A stretch of 64,000 nucleotides of DNA from Pseudomonadota bacterium (lineage in GTDB: Bacteria; Pseudomonadota; Gammaproteobacteria; Steroidobacterales; Steroidobacteraceae). The notes under the pieces were generated by a model, which had not been told where the DNA came from, made no database searches, and worked only from the letters and a program-made list of their open reading frames with translations. A program made the translations under genes and the position numbers. The DNA lies in the NCBI GenBank assembly GCA_021843755.1, contig JAKBWB010000061.1:62001-126000 (forward strand), read 5' to 3'. Shown in pieces: positions 7,984 through 18,954 of this stretch (positions are counted from its first letter, which is position 1; each line of letters starts with the position of its first letter).

Positions 7984-8598
7984 ATGAGCACTGAACAGGC
8001 CGGCATGAGCCCGGCAGAGGCGCCGCACGTCGCGGACGAGCCGGAGGTCACGGCCGCAGGAGCGGCCCCCGGCGAGGGCGGCGGTCCGCCGGCGGAGCTG
8101 GCGCAATTGCAGCAGGCGCTCGAGCAAGCGCAGCTGCGCGCGCGTGAGCACTGGGAGCAGTACTTGCGTGCAGTGGCCGAACTCGACAACGTACGCAAGC
8201 GCGCCCAGCGCGACATCGAGGCGGCAAACCGCTACGGTCTGGAGAAATTCGCCGCCGAGCTGCTGCCGGTCCAGGACAGCCTCGAACTCGCGGTGCACAG
8301 CGCCGGCCAGGCGGACGTCGACCCCCAGAGCCTCAGGCAGGGCCATGAGGCAACGCTGAAGTTGCTGCGCAAAGCCCTGGAGAAGCTCGGAGTCACGCCC
8401 ATTCAGCCCCTCGGCGAACCCTTCGATCCGGCCCGGCACGAGGCCATGCTGGCCCAGGAGTCCGCCACGGCGGTCCCCGACACGGTGCTGCAGGTGGTAC
8501 AGACCGGGTACGAGCTCAACGGCAGGCTGTTGCGCCCGGCGCGGGTAATCGTCGCCAAGGCGGCCGCGGGGAGCGAGCCAGCCCCGGGTAGGCCTTGA
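7984..8598 (+). CDS. grpE: Nucleotide exchange factor GrpE
   Basis: Releases ADP from DnaK. The 204-residue protein has an acidic, disordered N-terminus, a long helical dimerisation region (QLQQALEQAQLRAREHWEQY), the ELDNVRKRAQRDIEAANRYG segment and a C-terminal beta-domain ending LNGRLLRPARVIVAK. The ATG at 7984 is preceded by GAGAGGATG-like purines and gives a normal-length protein. It sits between hrcA and dnaK. Confidence 0.95.
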   Translation: MSTEQAGMSPAEAPHVADEPEVTAAGAAPGEGGGPPAELAQLQQALEQAQLRAREHWEQYLRAVAELDNVRKRAQRDIEAANRYGLEKFAAELLPVQDSLELAVHSAGQADVDPQSLRQGHEATLKLLRKALEKLGVTPIQPLGEPFDPARHEAMLAQESATAVPDTVLQVVQTGYELNGRLLRPARVIVAKAAAGSEPAPGRP

Positions 8599-8676
8599 TT
8601 CGGCCTGACGGGCCCCCAAAAAGAACCCCAACGACTTCCAGGCATCCTACGACAGCAGATATCGGCGGAGCAGATC

Positions 8677-10635
8677 ATGGCAAAGGTAATCGGCATCGAC
8701 CTCGGCACCACCAATTCGTGCGTGGCCATCATGGAGGGTGGCAAGCCCCGGGTGATCGAAAACAGCGAGGGCGACCGCACGACTCCATCGATCGTCGCCT
8801 TCACCAAGGACAACGAGGTCTTGGTGGGCCAGCCCGCCAAGCGGCAGGCGGTCACCAATCCGCAGAACACGCTGTTCGCGATCAAGCGCCTGATCGGCCG
8901 CAAGTTCGAGGACGAGGTCGTGCAGCGCGACGTCAAGATGGTGCCGTACCGGATCGTTCGCGCCGACAATGGCGACGCGTGGGTCGAGGTGCAAGGCAAG
9001 CGGATGGCCCCGCCGGAGATCTCCGCGCGCGTGCTGATGAAGATGAAGAAGACCGCCGAGGACTACCTCGGTGAGCCGGTCACCGAGGCGGTGATCACGG
9101 TGCCGGCGTATTTCAACGATTCCCAGCGCCAGGCGACCAAGGATGCCGGGCGCATCGCGGGCCTCGAGGTCAAGCGCATCATCAACGAGCCGACCGCCGC
9201 CTCGCTCGCCTATGGGCTCGACAAGCAGGGCGGGGACCGCAAGATCGCCGTGTACGATTTGGGCGGCGGCACGTTCGATGTCTCCATCATCGAGATCGCC
9301 GAGATCGACGGCGAGCATCAATTCGAGGTGCTCTCGACCAACGGTGACACGTTCCTCGGTGGCGAGGACTTCGACCTGCGCATCATCAATTTCCTGGCCG
9401 AGGAATTCCTGAAGGAGTCCGGCGTCGATGTGCGCAAAGACCCGCTCGCCATGCAGCGGCTGAAGGAGGCCGCGGAGAAGGCCAAGATCGAGCTTTCCTC
9501 GACGCAGCAGACCGAGATCAACCTGCCTTACATCACCGCCGACGCCTCCGGTCCGAAGCACCTGTCCGTCAAACTGACCCGGGCGAAACTCGAGGCATTG
9601 GTGGAGGAGCTGGTGCAAAGGACCATCGCCCCGTGCCGCACCGCGCTGAAAGACGCCGGCGTTTCGGCCGGGGATATCGCCGAGGTCATTCTGGTCGGCG
9701 GCCAGACCCGCATGCCGCTGGTGCAGAAGTACGTCAAGGATTTCTTCGGGCGTGAGCCGCGCAAAGACGTCAACCCCGATGAGGCGGTGGCGGTGGGCGC
9801 GGCGATTCAGGCCGGTGTGCTCGCAGGCGAGGTCAAGGACGTGCTGCTGCTCGATGTGACCCCGCTGTCTCTGGGCATCGAGACCCTGGGCGGGGTGATG
9901 ACCAAGCTGATCGAGAAGAACACCACGATTCCGACCAAGGCCTCGCAGGTGTTCTCCACCGCCGATGACAATCAGACGGCCGTGACCATCCACGTGTTGC
10001 AGGGCGAGCGCGAGCGCGCGGCCGACAACAAGTCGCTCGGCAAGTTCGATCTGTCGGATATTCCCCCGGCGCCGCGCGGCATGCCCCAGATCGAGGTGTC
10101 TTTCGACATCGACGCCAATGGCATTCTCAACGTATCGGCGAAGGACAAGGCCACCGGGCGGGAGCAGAAGATCGTCATCAAGGCCTCGAGCGGCCTCAAC
10201 GAGGACGAGATCAAGCGCATGGTGCGCGATGCCGAGGCGCATGCCGCCGAGGACAAGCGCTTCCGCGCACTGGTCGAGACGCGCAACAAGGCCGATGCGA
10301 TGATTCACGCCGTGGAACGTAGCCTGAAGGATCTGGGCGAGAAGGTCGAGTCGAGCGAGCGCGCCGCGGTCGAGTCGGCCATCGCGGAGCTGCGTACGGC
10401 GCTGAAGGGCGACGACCAGGCGGTGATCGAGAAGAAGACCGAAGGGCTGGCGCAGGCTTCGGCGGGAATTGCCCAGAAGGCCTACGGGGCCCAGGCCGGC
10501 GAGGCCGGCGCGGCCGCCGCCGGTGCGGGGAGCGCCGAGCCCGGTGCGGCCGCTGGCGGCGCCACCGGCGGCAAGGAGAATGTCGTCGACGCGGAGTTCG
10601 AAGAGGTCAAGGACAAGGGGCGCAAAGCGTCCTGA
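8677..10635 (+). CDS. dnaK: Chaperone protein DnaK (Hsp70)
   Basis: An ATP-driven chaperone. The 652-residue protein begins [20 protein letters not shown] (ATPase phosphate loop), followed by [19 protein letters not shown], the [16 protein letters not shown] and [16 protein letters not shown] motifs, and [15 protein letters not shown]. The substrate-binding part starts after [17 protein letters not shown]. The helical lid and Gly/Ala-rich linker end with [14 protein letters not shown], the usual C-terminus. It lies between grpE and dnaJ. Confidence 0.98.
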   Translation: MAKVIGIDLGTTNSCVAIMEGGKPRVIENSEGDRTTPSIVAFTKDNEVLVGQPAKRQAVTNPQNTLFAIKRLIGRKFEDEVVQRDVKMVPYRIVRADNGDAWVEVQGKRMAPPEISARVLMKMKKTAEDYLGEPVTEAVITVPAYFNDSQRQATKDAGRIAGLEVKRIINEPTAASLAYGLDKQGGDRKIAVYDLGGGTFDVSIIEIAEIDGEHQFEVLSTNGDTFLGGEDFDLRIINFLAEEFLKESGVDVRKDPLAMQRLKEAAEKAKIELSSTQQTEINLPYITADASGPKHLSVKLTRAKLEALVEELVQRTIAPCRTALKDAGVSAGDIAEVILVGGQTRMPLVQKYVKDFFGREPRKDVNPDEAVAVGAAIQAGVLAGEVKDVLLLDVTPLSLGIETLGGVMTKLIEKNTTIPTKASQVFSTADDNQTAVTIHVLQGERERAADNKSLGKFDLSDIPPAPRGMPQIEVSFDIDANGILNVSAKDKATGREQKIVIKASSGLNEDEIKRMVRDAEAHAAEDKRFRALVETRNKADAMIHAVERSLKDLGEKVESSERAAVESAIAELRTALKGDDQAVIEKKTEGLAQASAGIAQKAYGAQAGEAGAAAAGAGSAEPGAAAGGATGGKENVVDAEFEEVKDKGRKAS

Positions 10636-10843
10636 GGCGAATTCGGCCTGCGCGCGAGTCCCGGCACGGCCGGTGCGTCCCGGGTTCGCAAAGCGGTGGC
10701 GTGCGAGCCGTGTCGCAGAGCGGATGGCTTGCACACGCCCCGCGAGGGCGCAGGCGCGCCCTGCTGGGCAAAGCGGCTCGAAGCGGCGCGGCGAGTCGAC
10801 GCATTTCAGAACCCTCGCGGGTCATTCACGCTAACATTCCGGC

Positions 10844-11974
10844 ATGTCCAAACGCGATTACTACAAGGTTCTCGACGTCCCGAAGACGGCGACCGAGGCG
10901 GAAATCAAGAAGGCGTACCGCCGCCTGGCGATGAAATATCATCCGGACCGCAATCCGGGCGACACGGAGGCCGAGGAGCGCTTCAAGGAGGCCAAGGAGG
11001 CCTATGAAGTGCTTACCGAGCCCGCCAAGCGCGCGGCGTATGACCAGTATGGCCATGCCGGGGTCGATGCCGCCGCGGGTGCGCGCGGCTGGAGCGGATC
11101 CAATCCCGCGGACGCTTTCAGCGACATCTTCGGGGACGTGTTTGGTGACATCTTCGGCGCCGCGCGCCGCGGCGGGCGCGCGCAGGTGTTCCGGGGCGCC
11201 GATTTGCGCTACGAGCTCGAGCTCGATTTGCGCGAGGCTGTCTTTGGGCACACGGTGCAGATCGAGGTGCCGAAACTGGTCGAATGCGAAACCTGCCACG
11301 GCACCGGTGCGGCCAAGGGCAGCTCGCCCGGTGCGTGCGACGCGTGTGGCGGCAGCGGCCAGGTGCGCATCTCGCAAGGATTCTTCCAGCTGCAGCAGAC
11401 CTGTCCGAAGTGCCGGGGCGCCGGCACGATCGTGCGCAACCCCTGTGATACGTGCTTCGGTCAAGGCCGGGTGCGCCGTACGCGCAAGCTTTCGGTCAAA
11501 GTTCCGCCCGGCGTGGATACGGGCGATCGGATCCGGCTGGCAGGAGAAGGCGAAGCGGGCCGCAATGGCGGGCCGCCTGGTGATCTTTACGTCGAAGTAC
11601 ACGTGCGCGAGCATCCGATCTTCGAGCGCGACGGCGAGCACCTCTCGTGCGAGGTGCCGATCAGTTTCGCCATCGCCGCCCTCGGCGGCTCGGTGGAGGT
11701 GCCCACGCTCGACGGCAATGTGGTGCTGAAGATTCCGGCCGAGACACAGTCGGGACGCGTCTTCCGGCTGCGCGACAAGGGTGTCAAGCCGGTTCGCGGC
11801 AATGCGCGAGGCGACCTGTTCTGCCGCGTGGTCGTGGAGACGCCGGTGCACCTTTCGGCCGAGCAACGCGAATTGGTCCGCAAGCTCGATGAATCGCTCA
11901 AGGAAAATGGCACGCGGCACTCGCCGCGGGAGAAGGGATTTTTCGAGGGCGTGCGCCGCTTCTTCGGCGTCTGA
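10844..11974 (+). CDS. dnaJ: Co-chaperone DnaJ (Hsp40)
   Basis: Stimulates the DnaK ATPase and delivers substrates. The 376-residue protein has a J-domain with HPD at 33-35, a Gly-rich linker with repeated [13 protein letters not shown], four zinc-binding CxxCxGxG repeats ([32 protein letters not shown]), and a C-terminal substrate-binding domain. A 208-bp gap separates it from dnaK. dapB follows after only 10 bp. Confidence 0.97.
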   Translation: MSKRDYYKVLDVPKTATEAEIKKAYRRLAMKYHPDRNPGDTEAEERFKEAKEAYEVLTEPAKRAAYDQYGHAGVDAAAGARGWSGSNPADAFSDIFGDVFGDIFGAARRGGRAQVFRGADLRYELELDLREAVFGHTVQIEVPKLVECETCHGTGAAKGSSPGACDACGGSGQVRISQGFFQLQQTCPKCRGAGTIVRNPCDTCFGQGRVRRTRKLSVKVPPGVDTGDRIRLAGEGEAGRNGGPPGDLYVEVHVREHPIFERDGEHLSCEVPISFAIAALGGSVEVPTLDGNVVLKIPAETQSGRVFRLRDKGVKPVRGNARGDLFCRVVVETPVHLSAEQRELVRKLDESLKENGTRHSPREKGFFEGVRRFFGV

Positions 11975-11984
11975 GAGCCGCTCG

Positions 11985-12788
11985 GTGGGCACTCGTGCAG
12001 TGATCATCGGGGTTGCGGGCCGTATGGGACGGGCACTGACGCGCACCGCCGCCGAGTTTCCGCAGCTCACCCTCACCGGGGCGATCGCCTCACCCGAGAG
12101 CGCGGCGCTCGGCCGCGATGCCGGCGAGCTTGCCGGCATCGCGCCCCTCGGGCTGGCCGTCAGCGCAGACCTGGCGGGCGCGCTGCAGGCTGCGGACGTC
12201 GCGCTTGATTTTTCCCTTCCCGAGGCCTGTGCCGCTCATCTGGAGGCCTGCCGGGCCTCAGGGACCCCGCTGCTGATCGGGACCACGGGTTTGACAGAGA
12301 CGCTCGGTGAGGCGGATCTGGCGCAGGCGGCACAGCACATCGCCCTGCTCGTGGCGTCGAACACCAGCCTCGGCGTCACGCTGCTCACGGAGCTGGTGCG
12401 CCAGGCCGCGGCCTCGCTACCGCTCGAGTTCGATGTCGAGATCTTCGAGACGCACCACCGAATGAAGCGCGATGCCCCCTCGGGAACCGCACTCATGCTG
12501 GCCCGGGCAGCGGCCGATGCCCGCGGGCTTGCGCCCACGGAGGCGCTCGCGGGCGCCCGGTCGGCGCGCGGCGGACCGCGGCGCGCGGGGGAGATCGGTT
12601 TCGCCGTCGCAAGGGGCGGTGACGTGGTCGGAGAGCACGATGTGCGCTTCCTCGGACCCGGTGAGCAGCTCGTGTTGGGGCATCGCGCCACCGATCGCTC
12701 GATCTTCGCGCGGGGCGCACTAACCGCCGCGCTCTGGCTTGCGCAGCAACCCGCCGGGCGCTACGAGATGCGCGATATTCTTGTGTAA
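11985..12788 (+). CDS. dapB: 4-hydroxy-tetrahydrodipicolinate reductase DapB
   Basis: Reduces dihydrodipicolinate in the diaminopimelate/lysine pathway. The 267-residue protein starts with the dinucleotide-binding motif GVAGRMGR, has [15 protein letters not shown] and the catalytic [15 protein letters not shown] segment, and ends [11 protein letters not shown], the typical DapB terminus. GTG at 11985 is the best start, since it leaves the Rossmann motif properly placed. It lies 10 bp after dnaJ, and dnaJ-dapB-carAB is a conserved order. Confidence 0.95.
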   Translation: MGTRAVIIGVAGRMGRALTRTAAEFPQLTLTGAIASPESAALGRDAGELAGIAPLGLAVSADLAGALQAADVALDFSLPEACAAHLEACRASGTPLLIGTTGLTETLGEADLAQAAQHIALLVASNTSLGVTLLTELVRQAAASLPLEFDVEIFETHHRMKRDAPSGTALMLARAAADARGLAPTEALAGARSARGGPRRAGEIGFAVARGGDVVGEHDVRFLGPGEQLVLGHRATDRSIFARGALTAALWLAQQPAGRYEMRDILV

Positions 12789-12933
12789 ACTCAATAGGTT
12801 ATAGAATACTCCGCAGTGTCTTGCACGCGGCGCCTCGGCGTCGAATTTCTCATGGACACCCGTGGCGGGCGACCGTAGAATTTCGCCCGATCCGCGGGCG
12901 GGTCAATCGATTCGTGTGCGGGTTAGTCCACGC

Positions 12934-12970
12934 AAGGCGGGAGGTCGTTCTCTGGAACGCCTCCCGCTTT
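12934..12970 (+). promoter_or_regulatory. carA leader hairpin (attenuator-like)
   Basis: In the 269-bp dapB-carA gap a 12-bp stem (12934-12945 with 12959-12970, two G-U pairs, core GCGGGAGG/CCTCCCGC) closes a 13-nt loop. It ends in a short T run (CTTTGTATAT). It is placed about 90 nt before the carA start. The shape resembles an intrinsic terminator or attenuator; control by pyrimidine or arginine levels is only inferred. A weak TAGAAT -10-like box lies just after dapB. Confidence 0.4.
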
Positions 12971-13057
12971 GTATATCCGCCTGTCGCGGGCGAACACCTG
13001 CGGGCGCGGGGTGCCGCAGTCGGACCCGCCGCCGGACGAAAGAGAGGATCCATCGAA

Positions 13058-14263
13058 GTGAGTGTGCCGGCAGTCCTGGCTTTGGCGGATGGCACCGTCT
13101 TTCGCGGCCAATCGATTGGTGCCAAAGGTAATACGACGGGCGAGATCGTCTTCAACACCGCGATGACGGGTTACCAGGAGATCCTCACCGACCCCTCTTA
13201 CGCCCGTCAGATCGTCACGCTCACCTGTCCGCACATCGGCAACACCGGCGCGACGCCCGAGGATCTCGAGTCCGCGCAGGTCTACGCCGCGGGTCTGGTC
13301 GTGCGCGATCTGCCGGTACGCTGGAGCAACTGGCGTGGGGAGGAATCTCTCGGCAGCTTTCTCGAGCGCGGCCGCATCGTCGCGATCGCCGGTATCGACA
13401 CCCGGCGTCTGACGCGCATCCTGCGCGAGCGCGGAGCACAATCGGCATGCATCATGACCGGCGAGAAGGCCGATGCCGCCGCCGCGGTCATCGCGGCGCG
13501 CAAGTTCCCGGGATTGAAAGGGATGGATCTGGCCAAGGTCGTCAGCGCGCGGCGCTCCTTCCAGTGGAACGACGGCAGCGTGTGGCCCGAGAAGACCGGC
13601 GCGCTGCGCGCGCATCAGCGTCTGCACGTGGTCGCCTACGACTTCGGCATCAAGCGCAACATCCTGCGGCTTCTGTCGGACTGCGGCTGCCGGATGACCG
13701 TGGTGCCGGCCGAGACCAGCGCCGAGGAGGCGCTCGCTCTGGCTCCGGACGGGCTGTTTCTCTCCAACGGACCGGGTGATCCGGAGCCCTGCCAGTACGC
13801 CATCGAGGCGACGCGCCGGTTTCTGCAGACCGATCTGCCGCTGTTCGGTATCTGTCTGGGCCACCAGATCCTCGGGCTCGCCGTCGGCGCGCGCACCGTC
13901 AAGATGAAGTTCGGCCACCACGGCGCCAATCACCCGGTGCAGGATCTCGAGTCCGGCCGGGTGCTCATCAGCAGCCAGAATCACGGCTTCGCCGTCGATG
14001 AGACGACCTTGCCGGCCAACGCGCGCGCCACGCACCGCTCGCTGTTCGACGGTTCCCTGCAGGGGTTGGCGTTGCAGGACCGTGCGGCGTTCGGCTTCCA
14101 GGGCCATCCCGAGGCGAGCCCCGGCCCGCACGATGTGCGGCCGCTGTTCGAGCGGTTCGTGCAACTGATGGTGCGCCGGCTGCAGGCGCAGCTGCGCGAG
14201 GCCCAGGGCCCGTCCCGGGACGCGCCAGCGGCTGCTGCGCGCCACGGCGCGATCTCCCGCTGA
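13058..14263 (+). CDS. carA: Carbamoyl-phosphate synthase small subunit
   Basis: The glutaminase subunit that supplies ammonia for carbamoyl phosphate, feeding arginine and pyrimidine synthesis. The 401-residue protein begins [20 protein letters not shown], contains [20 protein letters not shown], and has the class I amidotransferase site [13 protein letters not shown] (catalytic Cys) with the partner [17 protein letters not shown] at 13058 follows an AGAGAGGA ribosome-binding site; an open frame extends upstream to 12821 but lacks homology-like sequence. carB follows after 17 bp. Confidence 0.96.
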   Translation: MSVPAVLALADGTVFRGQSIGAKGNTTGEIVFNTAMTGYQEILTDPSYARQIVTLTCPHIGNTGATPEDLESAQVYAAGLVVRDLPVRWSNWRGEESLGSFLERGRIVAIAGIDTRRLTRILRERGAQSACIMTGEKADAAAAVIAARKFPGLKGMDLAKVVSARRSFQWNDGSVWPEKTGALRAHQRLHVVAYDFGIKRNILRLLSDCGCRMTVVPAETSAEEALALAPDGLFLSNGPGDPEPCQYAIEATRRFLQTDLPLFGICLGHQILGLAVGARTVKMKFGHHGANHPVQDLESGRVLISSQNHGFAVDETTLPANARATHRSLFDGSLQGLALQDRAAFGFQGHPEASPGPHDVRPLFERFVQLMVRRLQAQLREAQGPSRDAPAAAARHGAISR

Positions 14264-14280
14264 CCTCGGCGAGCGCCCCC

Positions 14281-17200
14281 GTGCCCAAGCGCAGCGACCT
14301 CGAGAGCATCCTGATCATCGGCGCCGGCCCGATCGTCATCGGCCAGGCGTGCGAGTTCGATTATTCCGGCGCGCAGGCCTGCAAGGCGCTGCGCGCCGAG
14401 GGGTATCGGGTGATCCTGGTCAACTCCAACCCGGCCACCATCATGACCGATCCGGAAATGGCCGATGCCGTCTACATCGAGCCGGTCAACTGGCGCACCG
14501 TGGCGCGCATCATCGAGAAGGAGCGTCCCGATGCGGTGCTGCCGACCATGGGCGGACAGACCGCGCTCAACACCGCGCTCGACCTGGTGCGCGAGGGCGT
14601 GCTCGAGAAATTCGGCGTCGAGCTGATCGGCGCGAAGCGTGAAGCGATCGACATGGCCGAGGACCGCGAGCGCTTCCGTGACGCCATGACCGAGATCGGC
14701 CTCGACTCGCCGCATTCGCGGATGGCGCGTAGCCTCGATGAGGCGTTCGCGGTCGCCGGGGACATCGGCTTTCCGATCGTCATTCGTCCCTCCTTCACCC
14801 TGGGCGGCTCAGGTGGCGGCATCGCGTACAACCGCGAGGAGCTCGAGGCGATCGTTGCGCGTGGGCTCGATGCCTCCCCGACATCCGAGGTGCTGCTCGA
14901 GGAGTCGGTGATCGGCTGGAAGGAATTCGAGATGGAAGTGGTGCGGGACAGCAAGGACAACTGCATCATCGTCTGCTCGATCGAGAATCTCGATCCGATG
15001 GGCGTGCATACCGGCGATTCGATCACCGTGGCGCCGGCGCTCACCCTCACCGACAAGGAATACCAGCGCATGCGCGACGCCTCGATCGCGGTGCTGCGCA
15101 AGATCGGTGTCGACACGGGCGGCTCGAACGTGCAGTTCGCGGTCAATCCGCGCGACGGGCGGCTGCTGGTGATCGAGATGAACCCCCGCGTGTCGCGCTC
15201 CTCGGCGCTCGCGTCCAAGGCAACCGGATTTCCGATCGCCAAGATCGCCGCAAAGCTTGCCGTCGGCTATACGTTGGATGAGCTGAAGAACGACATCACG
15301 GGGGGCGCGACGCCGGCCTCGTTCGAGCCGACCATCGACTATGTGGTCACCAAGATCCCCCGCTTCACGTTCGAGAAGTTTCCCGCAGCCAACGACCGGC
15401 TGACGACGCAGATGAAGTCGGTCGGCGAGGTCATGGCCATCGGGCGCACGTTCCAGGAGTCGCTGCACAAGGCGCTGCGCGGCCTGGAGACCGGACTCGA
15501 TGGTCTGACACCACAGCCGCTGCCCGCCGCCGCCGAGGAGGCCGAGGGCCGGCTGACGCACGAGCTGCGGGCCGCGGGCCCGAATCGGCTGCTGTACGTG
15601 GCCGATGCGTTCCGAGCCGGGTGGACGTTCGAGCGTATTGCGGAGCTGACGCGCATCGACCCGTGGTTCCTGGCGCAGATCGAGGATCTGATTGGCGAGG
15701 AGGCGTGCGTGCGCGCGGAAGGCTTTTCGGGGCTGACGGGTACGCGGCTGCGCGCTCTGAAGCGCAAGGGATTCTCCGACGCCCGTCTCGCCAGGCTCGT
15801 CGAGATGCCCGAGCAGGCGGTGCGCCACAAGCGCCACGACCTCGGCGTGCGGCCGGTGTACAAGCGAGTCGACACCTGTGCGGCGGAGTTCGCGACCTCC
15901 ACGGCCTACCTGTATTCGACGTACGAGGAGGAGTGCGAGGCCGAGCCCAGCGGACGGCGCAAGATCATGATCCTCGGCGGCGGACCGAACCGCATCGGCC
16001 AGGGAATCGAATTCGACTACTGCTGCGTGCACGCGGCGCTGAGCCTGCGCGAGGACGGTTTCGAGACCATCATGGTCAACTGCAATCCCGAGACCGTCTC
16101 GACCGATTATGACATCTCCGATCGGCTGTACTTCGAGCCGCTGACGCTCGAGGATGTCCTGGAGATCCTCGCCAAGGAGAAACCCGAGGGCGTGATCGTG
16201 CAGTTCGGCGGGCAGACGCCGCTGAAGCTGTGCCGGGCGCTCGAGCAGGCCGGCGCGCCCATCATCGGCACCTCGCCGGAATCGATCGACGCGGCCGAGG
16301 ATCGCGAGCGCTTCCAGGCGCTGGTGCAGAAGCTCGGACTTCGGCAGCCGGCCAACGCGACGGCCCGGACCGAGGATCAGGCCGTGCAGCTCGCCCGCGA
16401 GGTCGGCTTCCCGCTGGTGGTGCGGCCTTCGTATGTGCTCGGTGGGCGGGCGATGGAGATCGTGTTCAATGAAGAGGACCTGCGTGGCTACATGGCGCAC
16501 GCGGTGGAGGTCTCCAACGACAGTCCCGTGCTGCTCGATCGGTTCCTCGATGTGGCGATCGAGGTCGATGTGGACGCGGTATGCGACGGGGAGCAGGTTC
16601 TGATCGGAGGCATCATGGAGCACGTCGAGCAGGCCGGCGTGCACTCGGGGGACTCCGGGTGCTGCTTGCCGCCGAACAGCCTCAGTGCCGAGCTGCAGGC
16701 GCAACTGCGCGAGCAGACCCGCAAGCTCGCCGGCGCGCTGCAGGTGGTGGGCCTGATGAACGTCCAGTTCGCCATCCAGAACGGCGTGATCTACGTGCTC
16801 GAAGTCAACCCGCGCGCCTCGCGCACGGTGCCGTTTGTTTCCAAGGCCACAGGACTGCAGCTGGCGAAAATCGCCGCGCGCGTGATGACCGGCCGCCGCC
16901 TGGCGGCTCTCGGGGTGAGCGAGGTGCGTACGCCCGAGTACTACTCGGTCAAGGAAGCGGTCTTTCCGTTCGTGAAATTTCCGGAGGCAGACCCCATACT
17001 CGGACCCGAGATGAAATCGACCGGGGAAGTCATGGGTACGGGGCGCACCTTCGGGGAGGCCTACGCCAAGGCGCAAAGTGCCTCGGGTGTGACGCTGCCG
17101 CGCCAGGGCGTATGCTTCATCAGCGTTCGCGACCGCGACAAACCGGGGGCCGTGCAACTGGGCCGGCGCCTGATCGAGCGGGGATTCGAGCTGCTCGCCA

Positions 17201-17508
17201 CCGAAGGCACGGCGCGGGCGTTGACGGAGGCGGGCATCGCGTGCCGGCGCGTCAACAAGGTGCGCGAGGGCCGGCCGCACGTGGTGGATATGATCAAGAA
17301 CGACGAGATCGACCTGATCATCAATACGACCGAAGGCAAGCTCGCCATCAGGGAGTCGAACTCGATCCGCCGCGAGGCGGTGCACCGCCGTGTGACGTAC
17401 TACACGACGCTCGCGGCGGGATTGGCCACGTGCGAGGCCCTCGATCATATCGATGAGGTGGAAGTCAACCGCCTGCAGGATCTGCATCGGGAGGCGATGG
17501 GCGCATGA
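14281..17508 (+). CDS. carB: Carbamoyl-phosphate synthase large subunit
   Basis: Makes carbamoyl phosphate from bicarbonate, ammonia and two ATP. The 1075-residue length is typical. Two homologous ATP-grasp halves are visible: [20 protein letters not shown] for the first and [20 protein letters not shown] for the second. An oligomerisation region lies between them, and a C-terminal MGS-like allosteric domain begins near [20 protein letters not shown]. The start is GTG at 14281 ([10 protein letters not shown]). Its stop overlaps the greA start (ATGA). Confidence 0.97.
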   Translation: MPKRSDLESILIIGAGPIVIGQACEFDYSGAQACKALRAEGYRVILVNSNPATIMTDPEMADAVYIEPVNWRTVARIIEKERPDAVLPTMGGQTALNTALDLVREGVLEKFGVELIGAKREAIDMAEDRERFRDAMTEIGLDSPHSRMARSLDEAFAVAGDIGFPIVIRPSFTLGGSGGGIAYNREELEAIVARGLDASPTSEVLLEESVIGWKEFEMEVVRDSKDNCIIVCSIENLDPMGVHTGDSITVAPALTLTDKEYQRMRDASIAVLRKIGVDTGGSNVQFAVNPRDGRLLVIEMNPRVSRSSALASKATGFPIAKIAAKLAVGYTLDELKNDITGGATPASFEPTIDYVVTKIPRFTFEKFPAANDRLTTQMKSVGEVMAIGRTFQESLHKALRGLETGLDGLTPQPLPAAAEEAEGRLTHELRAAGPNRLLYVADAFRAGWTFERIAELTRIDPWFLAQIEDLIGEEACVRAEGFSGLTGTRLRALKRKGFSDARLARLVEMPEQAVRHKRHDLGVRPVYKRVDTCAAEFATSTAYLYSTYEEECEAEPSGRRKIMILGGGPNRIGQGIEFDYCCVHAALSLREDGFETIMVNCNPETVSTDYDISDRLYFEPLTLEDVLEILAKEKPEGVIVQFGGQTPLKLCRALEQAGAPIIGTSPESIDAAEDRERFQALVQKLGLRQPANATARTEDQAVQLAREVGFPLVVRPSYVLGGRAMEIVFNEEDLRGYMAHAVEVSNDSPVLLDRFLDVAIEVDVDAVCDGEQVLIGGIMEHVEQAGVHSGDSGCCLPPNSLSAELQAQLREQTRKLAGALQVVGLMNVQFAIQNGVIYVLEVNPRASRTVPFVSKATGLQLAKIAARVMTGRRLAALGVSEVRTPEYYSVKEAVFPFVKFPEADPILGPEMKSTGEVMGTGRTFGEAYAKAQSASGVTLPRQGVCFISVRDRDKPGAVQLGRRLIERGFELLATEGTARALTEAGIACRRVNKVREGRPHVVDMIKNDEIDLIINTTEGKLAIRESNSIRREAVHRRVTYYTTLAAGLATCEALDHIDEVEVNRLQDLHREAMGA

Positions 17509-17978
17509 AACGTACTCCGATGACATTGCGCGGCGCCGAGGCGCTGCGTGCCGAGCTGAAGCGGCTGAAGAGCGAGTCTCGTCCGGCGATCATCAAGGCG
17601 ATCGCCGAGGCGCGCAGCCACGGGGATCTGGCCGAGAATGCCGAGTATCACGCCGCGCGCGAGCAGCAGAGTTTCATCGAGGGGCGGATTCGGGAGATAG
17701 AGACCAAGCTCTCGAGCGCCGAGGTGATCGACCCGCACACGCTCCCGAATACCGGCAGAGTGGTCTTCGGCGCGGTGGTCGAGCTGGAGGATGAAGCCGG
17801 CAACCGGCTCGTCTATCAGGTTGCGGGCGAGGACGAAGCGGACGTCAGCGCGGGTCGGATTTCGATTACCTCGCCCATCGCCCGGGCGCTGGTTGGCAAA
17901 TCCGAGGGAGACGTGGTGGACGTCGCGGCCCCCGGCGGGGTGCGCTCCTTCGAAATCGTCGAGGTACGGTTCGAGTAA
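17505..17978 (+). CDS. greA: Transcription elongation factor GreA
   Basis: Rescues backtracked RNA polymerase by stimulating transcript cleavage. The 157-residue protein has an N-terminal coiled coil ([20 protein letters not shown], then [20 protein letters not shown], holding the acidic tip) and a C-terminal FKBP-like domain ([34 protein letters not shown]). It overlaps the carB stop by 4 nt, so it is probably translated together with carB. Confidence 0.96.
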   Translation: MKRTPMTLRGAEALRAELKRLKSESRPAIIKAIAEARSHGDLAENAEYHAAREQQSFIEGRIREIETKLSSAEVIDPHTLPNTGRVVFGAVVELEDEAGNRLVYQVAGEDEADVSAGRISITSPIARALVGKSEGDVVDVAAPGGVRSFEIVEVRFE

Positions 17979-17982
17979 GGGC

Positions 17983-18294
17983 CTAGTGGCCGGGAATCAC
18001 GATACGCGGCACATCGTCCCGCGGCCGGTAGAGCACCGCGCAGTGGCCGATGCGTTGTACCAGCGCGCTGCCGGTGCGTTCGGCCAGGCCGGCGAGCAGC
18101 GTAGCGCGTGCCGCGGCATCGGTCGCGGCGGCTTTGACCTTGATCAGCTCATGGTCGGCGAGGGCGCGCTCGGTCTCACGCACGACGGCCTCGCTGAGGC
18201 CGGCCGTTCCGAGACGAACCACAGGCTTGAGCGCGTGTGCCAGTGCGCGAAGATGACGGCGCTGGCGTTCGGTGAGTGTCTGGGTCGTGGACAT
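17983..18294 (-). CDS. yhbY: YhbY family RNA-binding (CRM domain) protein
   Basis: A 103-residue CRM-domain protein, associated with pre-50S ribosomal particles in E. coli. Characteristic segments are [48 protein letters not shown] and GHCAVLYRP. It is divergent from rlmE, sharing about 21 bp between start codons, and convergent with greA with a 4-bp gap. The yhbY/rlmE/ftsH neighbourhood is conserved in gammaproteobacteria. Confidence 0.93.
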   Translation of the reverse strand: MSTTQTLTERQRRHLRALAHALKPVVRLGTAGLSEAVVRETERALADHELIKVKAAATDAAARATLLAGLAERTGSALVQRIGHCAVLYRPRDDVPRIVIPGH

Positions 18295-18315
18295 GTGAGC
18301 ATTCTACAGGCCGAT

Positions 18316-18942
18316 ATGGCAAAGCGGTCCCAAAGCAGCGGTCGGTGGCTCAATGAGCATTTCTCCGACCCATTCGTGAAGCGGGCACAGGCGGAAGGTT
18401 GGCGGTCGCGGGCGGCGTTCAAGCTCGAAGAGATTGATCTTCGGGAGAAAATGTTCCGAACAGGCGCGATCTGCCTGGATCTTGGCGCGGCGCCAGGGGC
18501 CTGGAGCCAGTACGCGCGCCGACGGCTGGGCCGTAGCGGGCAGATGCTCGCCACGGATATCCTCCCCATGGAGTCGATTGCGGGCGTCGAATTCGTGCAG
18601 GGCGACTTTCGTGACCCGGTCGTATTCGACAGTATCCTCGAGCGTCTGCCCGGACGGCAGGTAGACTGGGTGCTCTCGGACATGGCTCCGGCCTTCAGCG
18701 GGATCGATGTGGTCGATCAGCCGCGGGCGATGGATTTGGCGGAGCTTGCACTGGATATGGCGGGGAGGGTCTTGAAGCCCGGTGGCGGCGCCCTGATCAA
18801 GCTCTTTCAGGGTGCCGGGTTCGAGGTGCTGGTCCGTACCACGCGCGGGCAGTTCGGTAAGGTCAAGCTGATCAAGCCGACGGCGTCCCGTGCCCGCAGC
18901 GCCGAAATGTATATGCTGGCTAAGGACTACCGCTTGGTGTAG
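18316..18942 (+). CDS. rlmE: 23S rRNA (uridine-2'-O)-methyltransferase RlmE (FtsJ/RrmJ)
   Basis: Methylates U2552 of 23S rRNA in the A loop, using SAM. The 208-residue protein has the K-D-K-E tetrad: Lys36 in [10 protein letters not shown], Asp in [11 protein letters not shown], Lys in [11 protein letters not shown] and Glu in [12 protein letters not shown]. The SAM-binding site is [18 protein letters not shown] at 18316 gives the usual N-terminus ([20 protein letters not shown]). ftsH follows after 12 bp. Confidence 0.96.
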   Translation: MAKRSQSSGRWLNEHFSDPFVKRAQAEGWRSRAAFKLEEIDLREKMFRTGAICLDLGAAPGAWSQYARRRLGRSGQMLATDILPMESIAGVEFVQGDFRDPVVFDSILERLPGRQVDWVLSDMAPAFSGIDVVDQPRAMDLAELALDMAGRVLKPGGGALIKLFQGAGFEVLVRTTRGQFGKVKLIKPTASRARSAEMYMLAKDYRLV

Positions 18943-18954
18943 CGTGCTGATGCG

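Noticed and set aside
8647-10734. Open frame of 695 codons on the minus strand opposite dnaK
   Set aside because: It is the usual antisense frame of a high-GC gene; its translation is Arg/Leu/Gly/His-rich and resembles no family, while dnaK on the plus strand is certain.
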